NCBI RefSeq assembly: GCF_030867095.1
Contig: NC_081824.1
Span: 344,218,203 to 344,282,202, forward strand
Source of the DNA: Alligator mississippiensis
Lineage: Eukaryota; Chordata; Crocodylia; Alligatoridae
Direction: 5' to 3'
DNA: 64,000 nucleotides
The notes beneath the pieces were generated by a model that worked only from the letters and a program-made list of their open reading frames with translations, searched no databases and had not been told where the DNA came from. A program made the translations under genes and the position numbers. This document shows, in pieces, positions 22,336-50,097 of the stretch; position 1 is the first letter of the stretch; each line of letters starts with the position of its first letter.

Positions 22336-24489
22336 AGTTGGTGTGTGCTCTTCCTGGATGGAATGAATAGTAAAGACTTACACTGGTTTTCCAAACTGGC
22401 ATGGTTTCAGCATGTTGCCATGGCATAAGTCAACTTTGCCTAGCCTGAGTAAGCATGTGTGTTTTCTACCTGGTGTGAACTACAACTACTATCAGTGACT
22501 GACTGTTAATCTTCTTGCAGTATGTGGTTGGATTTTTCCCATGCATCTGCTTCAAGCGTTTAGCTTATCTGGAGGTGACCTGCTGGTGGGGGTAAGGTGT
22601 TACTTGCTAGACTCAATATGCAGCTCTTTAACGGAACAAATGAGTGGGGAAATGAAACCAAGGTAAAGAGCTACATTTTGGTGGGGGGGGGGGTTATTGC
22701 TTCCATTATTTATCTTCTCTCACTTCATAATCTATTTACTTTGTGATTACCCCTTGACAAAGACTTTTGTCTCCATCTCTCTCTGACAACCCACTAAACT
22801 CCAGGTAGACATAAGAGGATTATGTGGCCTAGCCCTTACAATTTTCTCTCGTCTGCCCCAGAAACTTTGTATGCTGTCTGTCTGCCAGGCTTCCAAGCAG
22901 CCTGTTGCACGAGATTGGCTTCAGTAAGATTATCTATTTTGTTTTGTCAGTAAATTGCACTTCATAGCTCCTATTACTAAGGACCCCTGGACCCAAGGCC
23001 AGAAAAGACAGTCAGGGGAGTGATGGCCAAGTTTATATTGTTCATATTAAAACAACCTTTTGGTCTATATAACTGAGGATTGGAGGAATGTGGCAGCTGC
23101 ACAGTTCACATGTGGTTGTCACTAGGTGGGATATTTGGACCTAAAATTAAAGTGCCAGCTTTTTGAGAAATCCTTATCTCAAAAGCACTGTGCCCCAAAC
23201 ATCTATACAATATCCAAAATCAAATTTCTATTCTAACAGACCTCTTAGTGGGTTGGTGAGAAACAAATCTGCTGTTACTACTTAATTGTCCATGGATCTT
23301 AAGTACCAAATTGATAGGTATTGTACAATATCCTGGATGTATATAAAAAGCATAGGCTTTTAATAAGAAGGAAGAGTAGTGCTAGGATGCTTCCTAACAG
23401 TTCTGGGAGAAGGCAAAAAAGCTTCAACATGCCCAGAACTTAGTGTAGTATGTGTTTTCATATAATTTGATAAAAGAGAAATAATGTCATTTATTGAAAT
23501 GCAAAGTTTTAGTTTGGAACTATTATTCCAAAATGTTTTTTTCAAAGTAAATGTTGCCAGGTGCTAGTCTTAATGAGTTTCAACACATCAAAGATCTGTT
23601 AGCAGTGAACAGATGCAGGATTGCTAACATGCCTGTTTATTTGTTTATTTTATTGTGATAGTCTTGGGCTCTAGTCAGTAGTAGCACCTCATTTTGTTAA
23701 GTACATCAAACATAACAAAAACAGTCCCTTCCCCTGAGGTCTTACAATCTAAGCCTTCAGTCTTGTAAACTTTTACTTAATTTTACTCCTAATTAAGTTA
23801 ATATAATCAGATGCCCCATACTCACTCAACCAGGTGTGTGGAGAATATCTGTACCTATGAATAGTTCTAGGATGGCAACATTTCCAAAAGTGCTTGCAGA
23901 AATGGTACCTTAGCCTGAAACTAACTTAGTCTCACTCATCTAAGTCTTTGTCTGGCAACCCAAGAAAATAGCCGAATCCCACTTATGTAAATAAAGTGCT
24001 GGGACTTTCTTTCATTTCTTTATATAGCTGTTATGAGAAGAAACAACAGCAGGGGAGAAAAAAGAATAACTAAAATCTATGCAATTGCAGCCCTTGATTA
24101 ATTTGGAATATTCTTGTCATTTTAGACTGGAAAATTTTAGTTAACCATATATTCTTAGCCTTTCCATAAGATTTGTTTTTTTCCCCTTTAAGATAAAAAG
24201 GCTAAGAGTCTCAGTGTTTCATAACATGTTGAATTTCTGTGGGTTTTGTTTTTTATTTGTTGAGGTTGGATTATGTTGCACCATCTTTTTTGTGTAGTAA
24301 ATACACACTGGCCCCAAGCCTGCCAAGTTTTATGCCCTACTGAAGTTTATGCATGAAAGAAGTCCTACTGTTGCTAATGGGTTAACCATGTAGCATAGAA
24401 TTTAAGAAGGTGTGTATATCTATATCTATCTAAAAGTCTACATCTACAAGTGCATAAAGTAGTAGTTGAACTTAAGAATCACTCTAGAC
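22336..24489. other. Gene-free stretch
   Basis: AT-rich, with a 10-base G run at about 22682-22691. No exon, transposon end or RNA gene recognised. Confidence 0.4.
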
Positions 24490-24711
24490 CAGAGGTTCCT
24501 AAACTTTTTCTTATTATGTACCCCCTTCCAGATTTACCAGCTGCCCATGTTCCCATTCCAGCATATATTTTATATTTTAACTCCTTAGATGCAAATTATT
24601 ATAATGAAAATTAAATCTGTCATTACACAATTTCTCCTGCGTACCCCCCTCCCCCACCAGAGATGTCTTGCATACTGCCAGGACTATGTATCCCACAGTT
24701 TCGGGAACCTC
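24490..24711. mobile_element. hAT MITE (222 bp)
   Basis: It begins CAGAGGTTCCTAAACTTTTT, and its right end reverses to GAGGTTCCCGAAACTGTGG. Flanks CTCTAGAC (24482-24489) and CTCTAGAT (24712-24719) match at 7 of 8 positions. Confidence 0.8.
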
Positions 24712-24904
24712 CTCTAGATGATGGTATTTAGACCCTGACTTCTGAGACATTAAGTGATTCTTCACCTTTATTACCTATAGCTCTTTAAAAAAATCCACAG
24801 GGAGGTAGCAGGTGCCTAGAGAAGAGGTACACAGTCTTGGTGGATATTAACTAATGTAGTGTAGCTATTTCCTACCCGCTTCCCTGCCCTCATTTTGAGC
24901 AGTG

Positions 24905-25885
24905 CACCCTTGAGGGAGTGTACATGTGGTAGTTCCCTTGAGAGGGGGCAGGAGATTCATAGATTGAAAGGGACCTTGGAAGAGCATCGGGTTCAGCCCC
25001 CTGCCCCAGGCAGGAAAGATAACTGGGGGTCAGGCGACCCCAGCAAGGTGACCTTCCAGTCTCTTCTTGAAGATTTCCAGGGTAGGTGATTGCACCACCT
25101 CTGAAGGGAGCTTATTCCACAGTCTGGCCACCCTGAGCGAAGTTTTTTCTAATGTTGAGCCTGAAATAGCCTTCTGGAAATTTGGCCATTACTCTTGGTT
25201 GCCCCTAAGGGTGCCCTGGTAACAGTTGTTCACTGAGCCCCTGATGTAGTGGTAGACTGTTAGCAAATCCCCTCTCATCTCTTTTTCAGGCTGAAGAGTC
25301 CCAGATCCCTCAGCCTTTCCTCGTATGGCTTGCTGTGCAAGTCTCTGATCATACAGGTGGCTCTTCTCTGGACTCTGTCAAACTTGTCCATGTCCTTGTT
25401 AAAGTGCAATGCCCAGAACTGGATGCAGTACTCCAGCTGCAGTCTCACCAGTGCTGAGTAGAGCAGAAGAATCACCTCCTTGGTTTTGCTAGAGATGCAT
25501 CAGTTGATGCATGCCGGAGTATTGTTTTCCCTGCTGGCTACAGCATCGCACTGCCAGCTTATGTTCATACTATGGTGTATTATGAGCCCTGGGTCTTCTT
25601 CATTCATAGTGCTGGTCGGGTTGGCATTGCCAATTCCCTTGAGGGAGGGTGGTGTGTGTGGGTTTGAGAAAGTTTACTTGGGGGGGGGGGTGAGACACAC
25701 ACACACACACACACACACACTCTCTCTCTCTCTCTCTTCCTCAAGGGTGTGTGTATGTGACAAAAAGACAGTTTCCTTGAGGGGAGGGGGGTGTGAGTAT
25801 CACACACACATCCTGAGGGTGTGTTTGTGATAGGAGACATATAGTTTCCTCGAGGGGAGGGGCGTGTGTGTGTGACAGTCCCCAG
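24905..25885. repeat. GT-rich minisatellite, split by a CR1 insertion
   Basis: Units of about 30-40 bp built on 'AGTTTCCTTGAGGGGAGG' followed by GTGTGTG recur at about 25633, 25672, 25770 and 25843. Two related units (CACCCTTGAGGGAG and AGTTCCCTTGAGAGGG) lie at 24905-24954, on the other side of a CR1 (24955-25630). The array therefore existed before the CR1 landed in it. It includes a (CA)n run at about 25695-25719 and a (TC)n run at about 25720-25738. It ends right next to the PDCL3 CpG island. Confidence 0.7.
24955..25630 (-). mobile_element. CR1 LINE 3' end, about 0.68 kb
   Basis: On the minus strand it reads LPLLYSALVRLQLEYCIQFW, FDRVQRRATCMIRDLHSKPYEERL, then the C-terminus and 3' UTR ending CTTTCAATCTATGAAT. 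It is of the same subfamily as 59901-61500. Frame breaks are present near the C-terminus. Confidence 0.9.
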
Positions 25886-26054
25886 GGTGGAGGTGTGAAA
25901 CAATTCCCTCCGGAGCCCAGCGCAAGGCGCGGGTAGCGCAGCGCAACTGTGCGGTAACCCCGCCGCCGGGCAGCCCTCGCTGCTCGCCTGCGCCTGCGCC
26001 ACCGCCTCCCTCGGTCTTTCGTAGCGTGCGGCCAGGCAGAGCAGCGGCCCCAGC

Positions 26055-26064
26055 CCTTATAAGG
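26055..26064 (+). promoter_or_regulatory. CArG box / TATA-like element
   Basis: CCTTATAAGG is a perfect, palindromic match to the serum response factor site CC(A/T)6GG and contains TATAA. It lies 137 bp before the PDCL3 ATG. It could bind SRF, act as a TATA box, or both; binding is not shown by sequence alone. Confidence 0.45.
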
Positions 26065-26200
26065 CGAAGGAGGAAGCGGGTGCGGCGCTGTGACACGCTA
26101 TCCGGCCCGGGGAGTAGGCCGCCGCCGCTGCTGCTGCCGCCCTCTCCGCGTGCGTGTCCCGGGCGGCGATCGCCGGCGGCCGGAGCCCGCTGCGGACACT

Positions 26201-41895
<15,695 letters not shown>

Positions 41896-41957
41896 TTTCT
41901 ACACTTCCTTGGATAAAGCTCAGCTGTACCATCTTAAACCTTGACGTGTTCATGTGT

Positions 41958-42081
41958 AGGGCTCCAAGTATCGCACTACAAAATTGGTGCCAACACTACA
42001 AAAATGGCATCATTTAAAATAGGAACTTCTATGTAGTGCTACATTTTTGTATCACCACATGTAATGTGCTAGAGGGGGTCT
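41958..42081. repeat. MITE-like insertion in the PDCL3 3' UTR
   Basis: Contains inverted words (GCACTACAAAA and ACTACAAAAATGG against CTACATTTTTGTATC). Its edges (AGGGCTCC on the left; reversed right end AGACCCCCTCTAGC) resemble the AGGGCCCCCTCTGCC ends of the MITE at 55676. Short and diverged, so the assignment is tentative. Confidence 0.45.
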
Positions 42082-42521
42082 CTGTATCTCCAGCATCCCA
42101 GAGTGCTCTGCTCTTCTTTTATGCTTCCCTCACCACCACCAACTGAGGGGACATGCATTTGTTGCCCTGACTTTTGGACCACTGCAAAGGCAATATATTA
42201 TCTGTCCAGGGTTTACTTTTTCTCTTGAAGTCACTGAGGCATAACAGTATGTAATTTTAATAGTTTCCGGCTTTCTCTTTATTACAACTGTTTAAAATCC
42301 TAAAGAGCCTGAAAGGCCTCTATACAATAGTGATGATTTAAGTCCTTCTACAAATTTTAAAATACAGAAAACAGTAGAAAGTTATCCTTTTCATCTTATT
42401 GTTTTGATAAATCAATAAGTAACTTTATACAAAATTTGACTATCAAAGGGTTTGGCTACAGGGTACTGTTTTTTAACTAATTTATATCATCATGTAAATA
42501 AATCATAACTGTCCAAGATGC

Positions 42522-42527
42522 AATAAA
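42522..42527 (+). promoter_or_regulatory. PDCL3: Poly(A) signal of PDCL3
   Basis: AATAAA 627 bp past the stop, followed within about 25 bp by a GT-rich region, the usual arrangement of a vertebrate 3' end. Confidence 0.65.
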
Positions 42528-42545
42528 GGGTGTAATGTAGCACTG

Positions 42546-44051
42546 TAGTGTGTTTGGACTTCATGGTAACCTGTGTGTTGACCTAAAGTTTGGCCTCCGA
42601 AAACAGGCTTGCCTCAAGCGTGTGTAGGAAAATAAAAATTTGAGAGGATATCTGGCTTGTCAAATAATCATGCAGAATGCTTCATAAGTTTAATGATTAG
42701 CTTATTAAGGCCCTTGGCAAACGTCACATTTTGTCACATATATGCAAGCATTGCACAGCAAATAGTAATATGCCACCTGGCTATCTCAGAATTATTGCAG
42801 GATACTTCTGCACCACAAAAGTTGTTGTTCAATGAGAAACTTCTTTGTGGCTGATCCACCATTTTTATCTAAGGATAAGCTTGTTTAATGGCTTGGCATG
42901 TTACAGTTTGTCGTGTGATCATTGCATATAATGCACAACAACTAATGTCTACCAAGGGCCTCAAACTAAAAAACGGTGTTATCAAATTGGAATGGAAGTA
43001 ATCTTAAAACCTAGATTTTTGAGACATTGAAAAAAAAATACAGTTTCTACTATAAATAGTGGTAATTTTAAAATGATGGAGCAAGGCACTAAAAAAAGGT
43101 GGAAGAAATGAGGTTTAAATAGTAATTACACAGATACTTTGAAACTTTTGAGAACTACAGACTTACTTCAGGCTGGGCTCACTATCCACCTACACTTCTC
43201 ATTTGTCTACTGACGTGCTAATGAGCTCTACATGAATGGGCTAACAAGCTTGTCTGAAGGACCTTTTGTTATGTCTCTGGAGACTAGTAGTAGTACAGTA
43301 CAGAACACAGTCCTTTAATGAGCATCAGTCTTCTGCTTCAGCCTTACTGTGGGGTTAGCTTTTTAGTTTGACTGCTGTTTCTGCATCTGTGCAATTTAAG
43401 CAAGGAACTATTACCTTGCATCTCAAAATAAGTTATAAGATAATGGAATAGGGAACTGTCTCTCTGTGAGGCTGAATGGGTACCAAAATCAATAGTATTC
43501 TGATCTTATTTGGGGTGGTACTATAATATAAGTAATGTAAGATGGTACAAAGCTGCTCTTGGTTTCAGTGTTGTTTTGTGATAACTCCCTCTCACTACCT
43601 GTGGAGAGTGTGTGCAGTTTGGAGGGCAATATTTGGTTTTCATTTTTTTTTTAAAGTGTTAAAACTTTTAATCCCCTTTTATGCCAGCCTCTGTGTATTA
43701 TAATAAAGTATGAATTCCACCATTATCAATGTTCAGGTGATCTGATTGAACTCATGAACTTGTATATCAAGTTTTTTGATGCCAGTAGGTTTCTATCAAT
43801 GCTGAAATACTGAGAGTGGCATCAAACTATTTAATTCCGAGTTGAACTTGACTGCATTTTCTAGTAAGTGTGATGGCTCTCTTCTTACTCCACTTAGTCT
43901 GGAAATGATTTCTGTATGGGAGAGAACTTAGCAGAATTTTGCTTTGTTATATGATTACACATGTGGATTATGCAACGCCACTGACAAGTGGAATAGATTT
44001 TTATAAATGTTATTTCTAAGAACTACATATCCCGAGACTGTCCATTAGAAG
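42546..44051. other. Gene-free stretch downstream of PDCL3
   Basis: AT-rich with short A and T runs; a second AATAAA-like word (TATAATAAAG) at about 43698-43707 could be an alternative 3' end but is not supported otherwise. No exon or transposon end recognised. Confidence 0.4.
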
Positions 44052-44240
44052 ACAGTGTGATCCAAGGGATTGAGTGCTGGTTCTTGGGAAACCCAAGTTA
44101 TATTTCCAGTTCTGCAATTAGTATATTAGCTGACCTTAGGCAAATTGCTTCCTCTCTCTGTGCCTCTGTTTTCCTGTGTATAAAATGGAGCACCTGCATA
44201 AACACTTCAGAATCCACTGATGGGAAGAGATAAGATATTA
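44052..44240 (+). repeat. MIR-type SINE
   Basis: Clear order of MIR words: GAGTGCTGGTTCTTGGGAAA, TGACCTTAGGCAAATTGCTT, CCTCTCTCTGTGCCTCTGTT and TGTATAAAATGGAG. Confidence 0.8.
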
Positions 44241-44455
44241 GTAGATTCATATAATCTAACAGTTACTGTGTTCTTTTTTTTCTTCCTTCTTTTTACAGAT
44301 ACAAAATTGCATTGGAATATTCTGAAGTTTTGAACAACGTTTAAAACCTACTTTTGCTTTTAAACAATGCAGTTATTTTAACACACACTTTTCAGTTTAA
44401 AGTTCTCTTCCTGCTTGCGCTGGCTGCAGGGTATGTGACTTGGGAGACAACAGAA

Positions 44456-44703
44456 CGGTGGTTCACAACCTCTTTAGACACAAGACATTTCTCCATAGCT
44501 TTTGTGAATAGAATTACACAAAACAAATTTATTTATTATAGTGCTTATCTCCTTGCAGGCTGGGCAGTGGTGGTGGAGAGTCAGCTTATACTTACCTGCT
44601 TAGTTTATCTACTTATGTCCTCACTTCTTGCTTAACTCCTCAGACCTTTCAAAGAATCTCATGGAAGCCCAGGGTGCCCTGGTACCCAGGTTGAGAATCA
44701 CTG
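44456..44703. mobile_element. hAT MITE (248 bp)
   Basis: It starts CGGTGGTTCACAACCTCTTT; its right end reverses to CAGTGATTCTCAACCTGGG. Flanks CAACAGAA (44448-44455) and CAGCAGAG (44704-44711) agree at 6 of 8. Confidence 0.75.
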
Positions 44704-44711
44704 CAGCAGAG

Positions 44712-46204
44712 AAACAATTTGTTTACTTAAATTATTGTACACAAAAGCTTAAGAAAGCAGAAGTTGGTTGTGTTTTTTTGAAGGAAATAATTTTCAACCT
44801 TTCTACAATAAATTCTAATACATTTTTTCTCTTAAGCAACCGGTTCACAATGTTTCTGATAATTTTGCTACAAGATAGATTCTGATTTCCTTCTCACCCT
44901 AAGTTCTAGCTGAAGTGATGGGTAGTGTGGACTTATTACAGGACTTCCAGCAAAAAAAAAAAAAAAGTATGAAAGTTCTGGCTCTGATAGGAAGCTCTGC
45001 CTACTTGCATTTTTCACACATTTATCCTTTGCCCAAGGGGCCCTATAATAGTCCTTAACTTTGTATTTATAGCCAGTGCTGAACTTCTGTGACTAGCAAG
45101 GACCTTCTGTGTGTGCTGTCATAGTAGCAGGCAATGTTCCCTCTAAGGCTTAGCAATCCATGAGCATACTGCTTTGGTCTGTGAGCCCACTGCTTTGGTC
45201 CTTTCCCTAATTGGTCTCATCTCCCCCTTTCTGCATGCTGAACAAATCATTCTCACAATGTTATTTGGGAGAAAAGAGTCTTGAAATACTAAACTCATAT
45301 ATATTTTTTATTTTTATTTTTTTTTAATTAAAATTTAAAACCCTACCAAAACAGAGAAGTTTGTGTATAATTCTCCACCTGAGGACAGCATGCAAAAGAG
45401 AGTGGATTTCATGTGACAGACATAAATCACATCATTTAATATACTTTGTAAAGCTTTTGGGTACTGAGGGCAGACCAGGCATACCTTCAGTGTATCAAGA
45501 TTACATCACTTTCAAAAATGATCAACACTGCCTGCCTAGAAATACTGCTGCCACTGCCAGGCATTTGGTTTTAAACCTTGAGTAGAGCAGGAATCAAAGT
45601 GGGGTGCAAGTGAACCAGTGCGCCACCTCCATCCCTGGATTTTAGCCTTGTTAATAGAATCCACAACCCTTTGCTTGGCACCTGGATTCCCTGTAAAATG
45701 CACAGTGAGAGTTGGGCACTTCAGGATGGGATGCAAAACAGTCAGTACAATCATCAGGGAGATACCTGGGGAAATGATGAAGACAGGGCTGCATCTGTAA
45801 TCCCCGCCTTCTCCAGGGTTTAGATTCCTTAGTAAAGGGAGGCACCTCCTGGTACCCCTTAAAATTGACAGCTGGAAGCTCCCAAGTTACAGACACGTTA
45901 GACTAGGGTGCCTCTCTGTGTGCCAAAGGCAGAAATTTTAATACCAAAAACAGGTACCTATGAAATACAGGCACCTTCTGAGTTGGATGGACATTAACTA
46001 AGCAGGGTTTTGCAGGATTACAGGTTTTTTACTTTTTTACTTTAGGTACCTAAAGTGGGATAGAAGCAAAATTTGGGCACCTCAGGGCCAAAAATAGATT
46101 TGAGTAATAGCTGTGAAGTAGGATCATCTGCTGGCTTAGGTACTGGTGCAAGAAAGCATTATTTGGGGTTATTTTTCCCCCACTTTTTCTGTATTGTCTA
46201 TTAA
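44712..46204. other. Gene-free stretch
   Basis: At about 45131 the words GGCAATGTTCCCTCTAAGG resemble the left end of a reptile DNA transposon, but I found no matching right end. 45600-46100 contains TAGGTACCTAAAGTGGGA-type words of an ancient amniote repeat. No coding sequence. Confidence 0.4.
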
Positions 46205-46715
46205 TATTAAAATATAGTTGAAGAGACCTCAGGAGGTAGTGTAGTTCAACTCCTGCATAAGGCTGGAACATCCCTGTCTAAAGCATTCTAACAAATTGTT
46301 TAACCTGTCCTTAAACCTCCAACAATGACGATTCTCTTGTAAATTATTCCAGTATGTACCCACCCTAGTAGTAGCAAGTTCTTCTTAACATTGAACTTAA
46401 ATTTCCCTTGCTGTAATTAAAGGCTCTTGCTACTTATCCTGTATCTTGTGAGCACAGAATATAGTTGGCCACCAGTCTTGTTGAAACAACCTTTTGTAAC
46501 TGAAGATTTATCAAATCTCCTCCCCTCAGTCTTGTCTTCTCCAGACTGACTAATCCCAGTTCTTCCAACTCTTTCTCTAATGTCATGACCCCTGATAATT
46601 TTTTGTTTCTCTACCCTGGACTCCTTCCAGTTTGTCCACATCTCTCTTGAATTGCAGCACCCAAAGCTACTCTCTTCCCATGCTCAAAGGCTGTCACCAT
46701 ACTGTGGAATAACAT
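46205..46715 (-). mobile_element. Ancient CR1/L3-like LINE 3' end
   Basis: On the minus strand the order of words (LQFKRDVDKLEGVQ-like, GLVSLEKTRLRGGDLIN-like, a CAAGACTGGTGGCC block, and CTCCTGAGGTCTC near the end) is that of the old CR1-like L3 elements. It is far more diverged than the other CR1 copies here. Confidence 0.7.
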
Positions 46716-46784
46716 CAAGGTGGTTAAGCATGATTTGTCCTTGATCTGTGTTAGCTATTCCTTATCACTTTGTTATCCTCTAGG

Positions 46785-47275
46785 AACACATCCAGACGTG
46801 CAGGCACGTGTGGTTTGTAGCACTGCAGACTTCTTTGTGGCACCACAAACCACACACGCAGAATGTTAAAACATGCCCCACACTGCAAATTTGCAGCACG
46901 GGGGCAAAATTTGTTCCTGGGATGTACTGGTAGCAAAAAAAAAAAACAAACAAAAAACCCCGCTGCAAAAAAAAAAGTGTTGTCTGTAGCATGTGCCAGA
47001 ATACACAGCCAGGAGGGCTGGCTGTCCAGGGCAATGCTCTGGTTGCTGGCCAGGCTTCATGCTACTGGATCTGCATCCCTATTACACCAGGGCACTTGGT
47101 AATACTGCTGGAGCTAGCCCCAGCCTCCTGTACCACTACCCATGACAATTTGCAGTATGCCAAAGCGCACATGCAGGAGCATGTGATGGGTCACAAAGAA
47201 GCGGCACAAATTTGAGCCGCTGCTGCTTGTGCCGTTGCAAGTACATGCCCCTGCATGTGGGGACAAGCCCTAGGT
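46785..47275. mobile_element. DNA transposon (non-autonomous), about 0.5 kb
   Basis: The left end CACATCCAGACGTGCAGGCA and the reversed right end GCTTGTCCCCACATGCAGGG are imperfect inverted repeats. The left end has a relative at 63800 (CTACATCCAGACAAGTACGG), and both share GCAGCACGGGGGCA / GGGGGCAGCACG words. An A-rich run (46935-46976) lies inside. No transposase frame. Confidence 0.6.
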
Positions 47276-48545
47276 GTTTAGAGAGAAATTCCTTGGTGAT
47301 ACGTTCCGGGATCTTTCTGAGTGTCAAAGTTAAACTGACAATATCCCCTCAACACTGGATTTCAATGTTGTGTATTAGCTCAAACAAGCGAGTGGAATTA
47401 TTCTGCAGTGTAGTAGAAGTCATCGCTGGGATGCAGAATACTGGAAAATTATGAAAGTAATGGTGTTGAAAATTTTAGTTTATACTCCACTCCCCATCAG
47501 CTTAATTCACTGACAGTGGGGAGAACAGCAATTAGAGGCTGCCATTCTATCAGGGGCAAAGGTGCAAATAAGAAAGATGATTGGCTGCTCTGTTGTGCTG
47601 TTGAGTCTTACATAGAGTGAGGTTTAACCATTTTCTGCACTTTTGGCATCTAGGGAAGTGTGAAAACTACTTCTTGTAACTTTGTCTGTTCTCTCCTTGC
47701 CAATCATACTGTCTGCTCAAGGCCTTTAGTGGAGAAGGCCTTAGTGGAAATTAGATCTCTGTAGGATGTGGATAATGAGATCATCTCAATCTCTCAGAGG
47801 AAGCCAGGCAGGCACACAGTTGAAAAGAGTGAACATTTTTTTTTTAAAAAGGTTGCAAATGACTAACTAAAACAGCTCATTATATTGGTTCACTCTGCTA
47901 CATAGGTTAATATGAGAAAATAATTTGAGAATCTGCTGCCTTGTTTGTAAAGGCTTAGAGCATTGTTACTAAATGTACTGTCAGTATTTTTGCAGCTTTT
48001 CAACAGTCAAGTATTGGTTCAGTAATCACTTCATACCTCTTCTGAAAGGCTTCATTTTTCAAGCATACTTGGACCGTTAGATGCATAGAGGTAACTATGC
48101 CATGTGCTGATGTAAAAATGGATCTCCAAATGTAAAAGCAGTTTTGTGGGGAATAGACTCAGTGAGAGGAAGGGCAAGAGTAAAGTTTTAACTCTAATGT
48201 ACACGTTTACTTAAATTATAATTTTTAGTTGTAAGTCTCCTTTTTTATATTTAAGTGAGTTGCTGGTTTTAAAAGATTCCTCTGTTTACAGTGCGAGTAA
48301 CTGAATCCCTCTGTTTATCTGTAGGACATATACAGCTCAGTTAGCTGCAGCACATGATTTTCTCATACAGTTTTATCAGGGTCATGCCCTATTCTGGATG
48401 AACCACATATAGGGGCATAAAAGCAAAATTGTGGGAGGAGTTAGGCCTTCAGTTGCTCAGAGGTGAATGAACAACCCTGTCCCCGCATGCAGAGCACCCA
48501 TGCTACAGGGCACCTACCCAGGAGAGTCATTGTTAGTCAACCTTT
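47276..48545. other. Gene-free stretch
   Basis: Nothing recognised on either strand. Confidence 0.4.
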
Positions 48546-49272
48546 AGGCCCCCACCAGATGTACAGACAAAGGTGCGATGGTATCTGACACATGGCCTAC
48601 ACCATCGCACTTTCTGCCATGCTACATGTGCATGGCAGGAGGCATGGTTGTGGGATCAATCATTAGATCCTATCATGTTTTATTGCTGGCACAGAGGGAG
48701 CCCAGGATCACAATTATGGTCTCCCCCAGCACCAGCAAGTAGCAAGTTCCCGTGACTGGGAACCCCCTCAGTTGAAGGGCTTCCAGCCACAGGGATATAC
48801 CATGCACTCATGCGCTCCCATGGCTGTGAGTCCCATCAACTGATCTCCCAGCCATGGGGGTACAGCATGCACCCCTGATGCTGGGAGCCCCATCAGCTGA
48901 TGGAGCTCCCAACCACAGAAGCACATGCTGTGCCTCCACAGCTGGGAGTCCTGTCAGCTACATGCATCCCCACAGCTGGGAGCTTGGGACTCCCACCCAC
49001 AGGAGTATAGGTTATAAGAGTATAGCCTTTATGGCTGGGAGCCCCATTAGCTAACAGGGCTCCCAACCACAGGGGTATGCCTGGCCACACAGTCAATTAA
49101 TGGCATTATAGGAACTAGCCACACAGTTATTATACGTTTTTTTGTAGACTAACTTTGTGGCTTATTACTTGTTTTATGATGCCATTAATTGCTTTAATGT
49201 GTGGCTGGGTTACAACTTCAGACATAATTAACTGGTTAATCACATATTAAGTGTAACATGTGGCAGGGGCCT
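48546..49272 (+). mobile_element. MITE family A, copy 1, with internal minisatellite
   Basis: The left end AGGCCCCCACCAGATGTACA and the reversed right end AGGCCCCTGCCACATGTTAC form the terminal inverted repeat. The middle (about 48760-49075) repeats 'GCTGGGAGCCCCATCAGCTG' with 'CCACAGGGGTA' spacers. The right third is AT-rich (CAATTAATGGCATTATAG). A second copy lies inverted at 55676-56614. No gene. Confidence 0.75.
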
Positions 49273-49551
49273 CAGCTTCACAGAAACATAGCTATGCTAA
49301 TTCCAAGTTGGGAGTAGCACACAGAGCAGTTTGGTATGGTTGAATATGCTGCTGCCTAGCATGGTGAATTGGGGGGGGGAGGGGGAGGGAGGGAGGTGTA
49401 TATGTGCCTGCGTTACTAGCACAACTGCATTTTAATTGATTTTTTTCGTTAATTTTTTTTCCCCTGATGTTTGAGGTAAAGTTGAAGGATTTGGGAGGAC
49501 GTAGGGTTGGCTTTATTTTATTTGCTTGGGTTTTTTCCCTTCAAAACTTTT

Positions 49552-50097
49552 AGGGCCTTTGTACATGCAACAAAATTGGCCTTTAAAGTGGCTTAGATGT
49601 CCTTCCATGGAAGGAAGCACCGGGTCCCACGCAGCTCAGGGGCTGTGTAATCTGTCACACAGGAGGCAGCCTGTGTAGGCAGGCTCCACTGAAAAAAATT
49701 TAAAAAGCAACGAGGAACCTGATCTTTTTTTTTATTTTATTTTTCTCCCTGGAGCCTGCCTGCCTGCCTATGCGGGGAGGCCCGGTGCTTCCCTCCGTGA
49801 CTGTGGCCCCTCCAGGGACTGCAGGCAGGTGCCATCTGGGGTTGCCACTGTGGAGGGAAGCATTGGCCCCCCCACAGTGGTTCGGTGACAGCTCACTCCC
49901 TCGCCCCCCCTCCCCCCCGCTGGCAGAGAGGCAGGTAAGTATCAGGCCCCCACCCCTGTGTACACACCACAGGGGTTTAGTTCGGTTTAATTCTCCCTAA
50001 ATTGAAGTGGTGGGAACAGTGGGTTTTTAAAAACCCACCGTTTCAATTTAGGGAGAACTAAACCGACTTAAACCCCCATGGTGTGTACAAGTACCCT
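49552..50097. mobile_element. DNA transposon (non-autonomous) with a long terminal hairpin
   Basis: Ends: left AGGGCCTTTGTACATGCAAC, reversed right AGGGTACTTGTACACACCAT. The last 135 bp (about 49957-50090) form a hairpin. The left arm contains TTTAGTTCGGTTTAATTCTC and CCTAAATTGAAGTGGTGGG; the right arm reversed reads TTTAAGTCGGTTTAGTTCTC and CCTAAATTGAAACGGTGGG. No transposase. Confidence 0.72.

Larger units (their letters stand above)
41896..42545 (+). other. PDCL3: PDCL3 3' UTR
   Basis: From the stop codon to a probable cleavage site shortly after AATAAA at 42522-42527; a GT-rich stretch (TGTAGTGTGTTTGG) follows. A MITE-like block occupies 41958-42081. The last 250 bp are AT-rich. Confidence 0.6.

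Noticed and set aside
25690-25885. CRISPR-like array of short repeats
   Set aside because: Units vary in length and sequence and have no unique spacers; this is a GT-rich minisatellite in a vertebrate genome.
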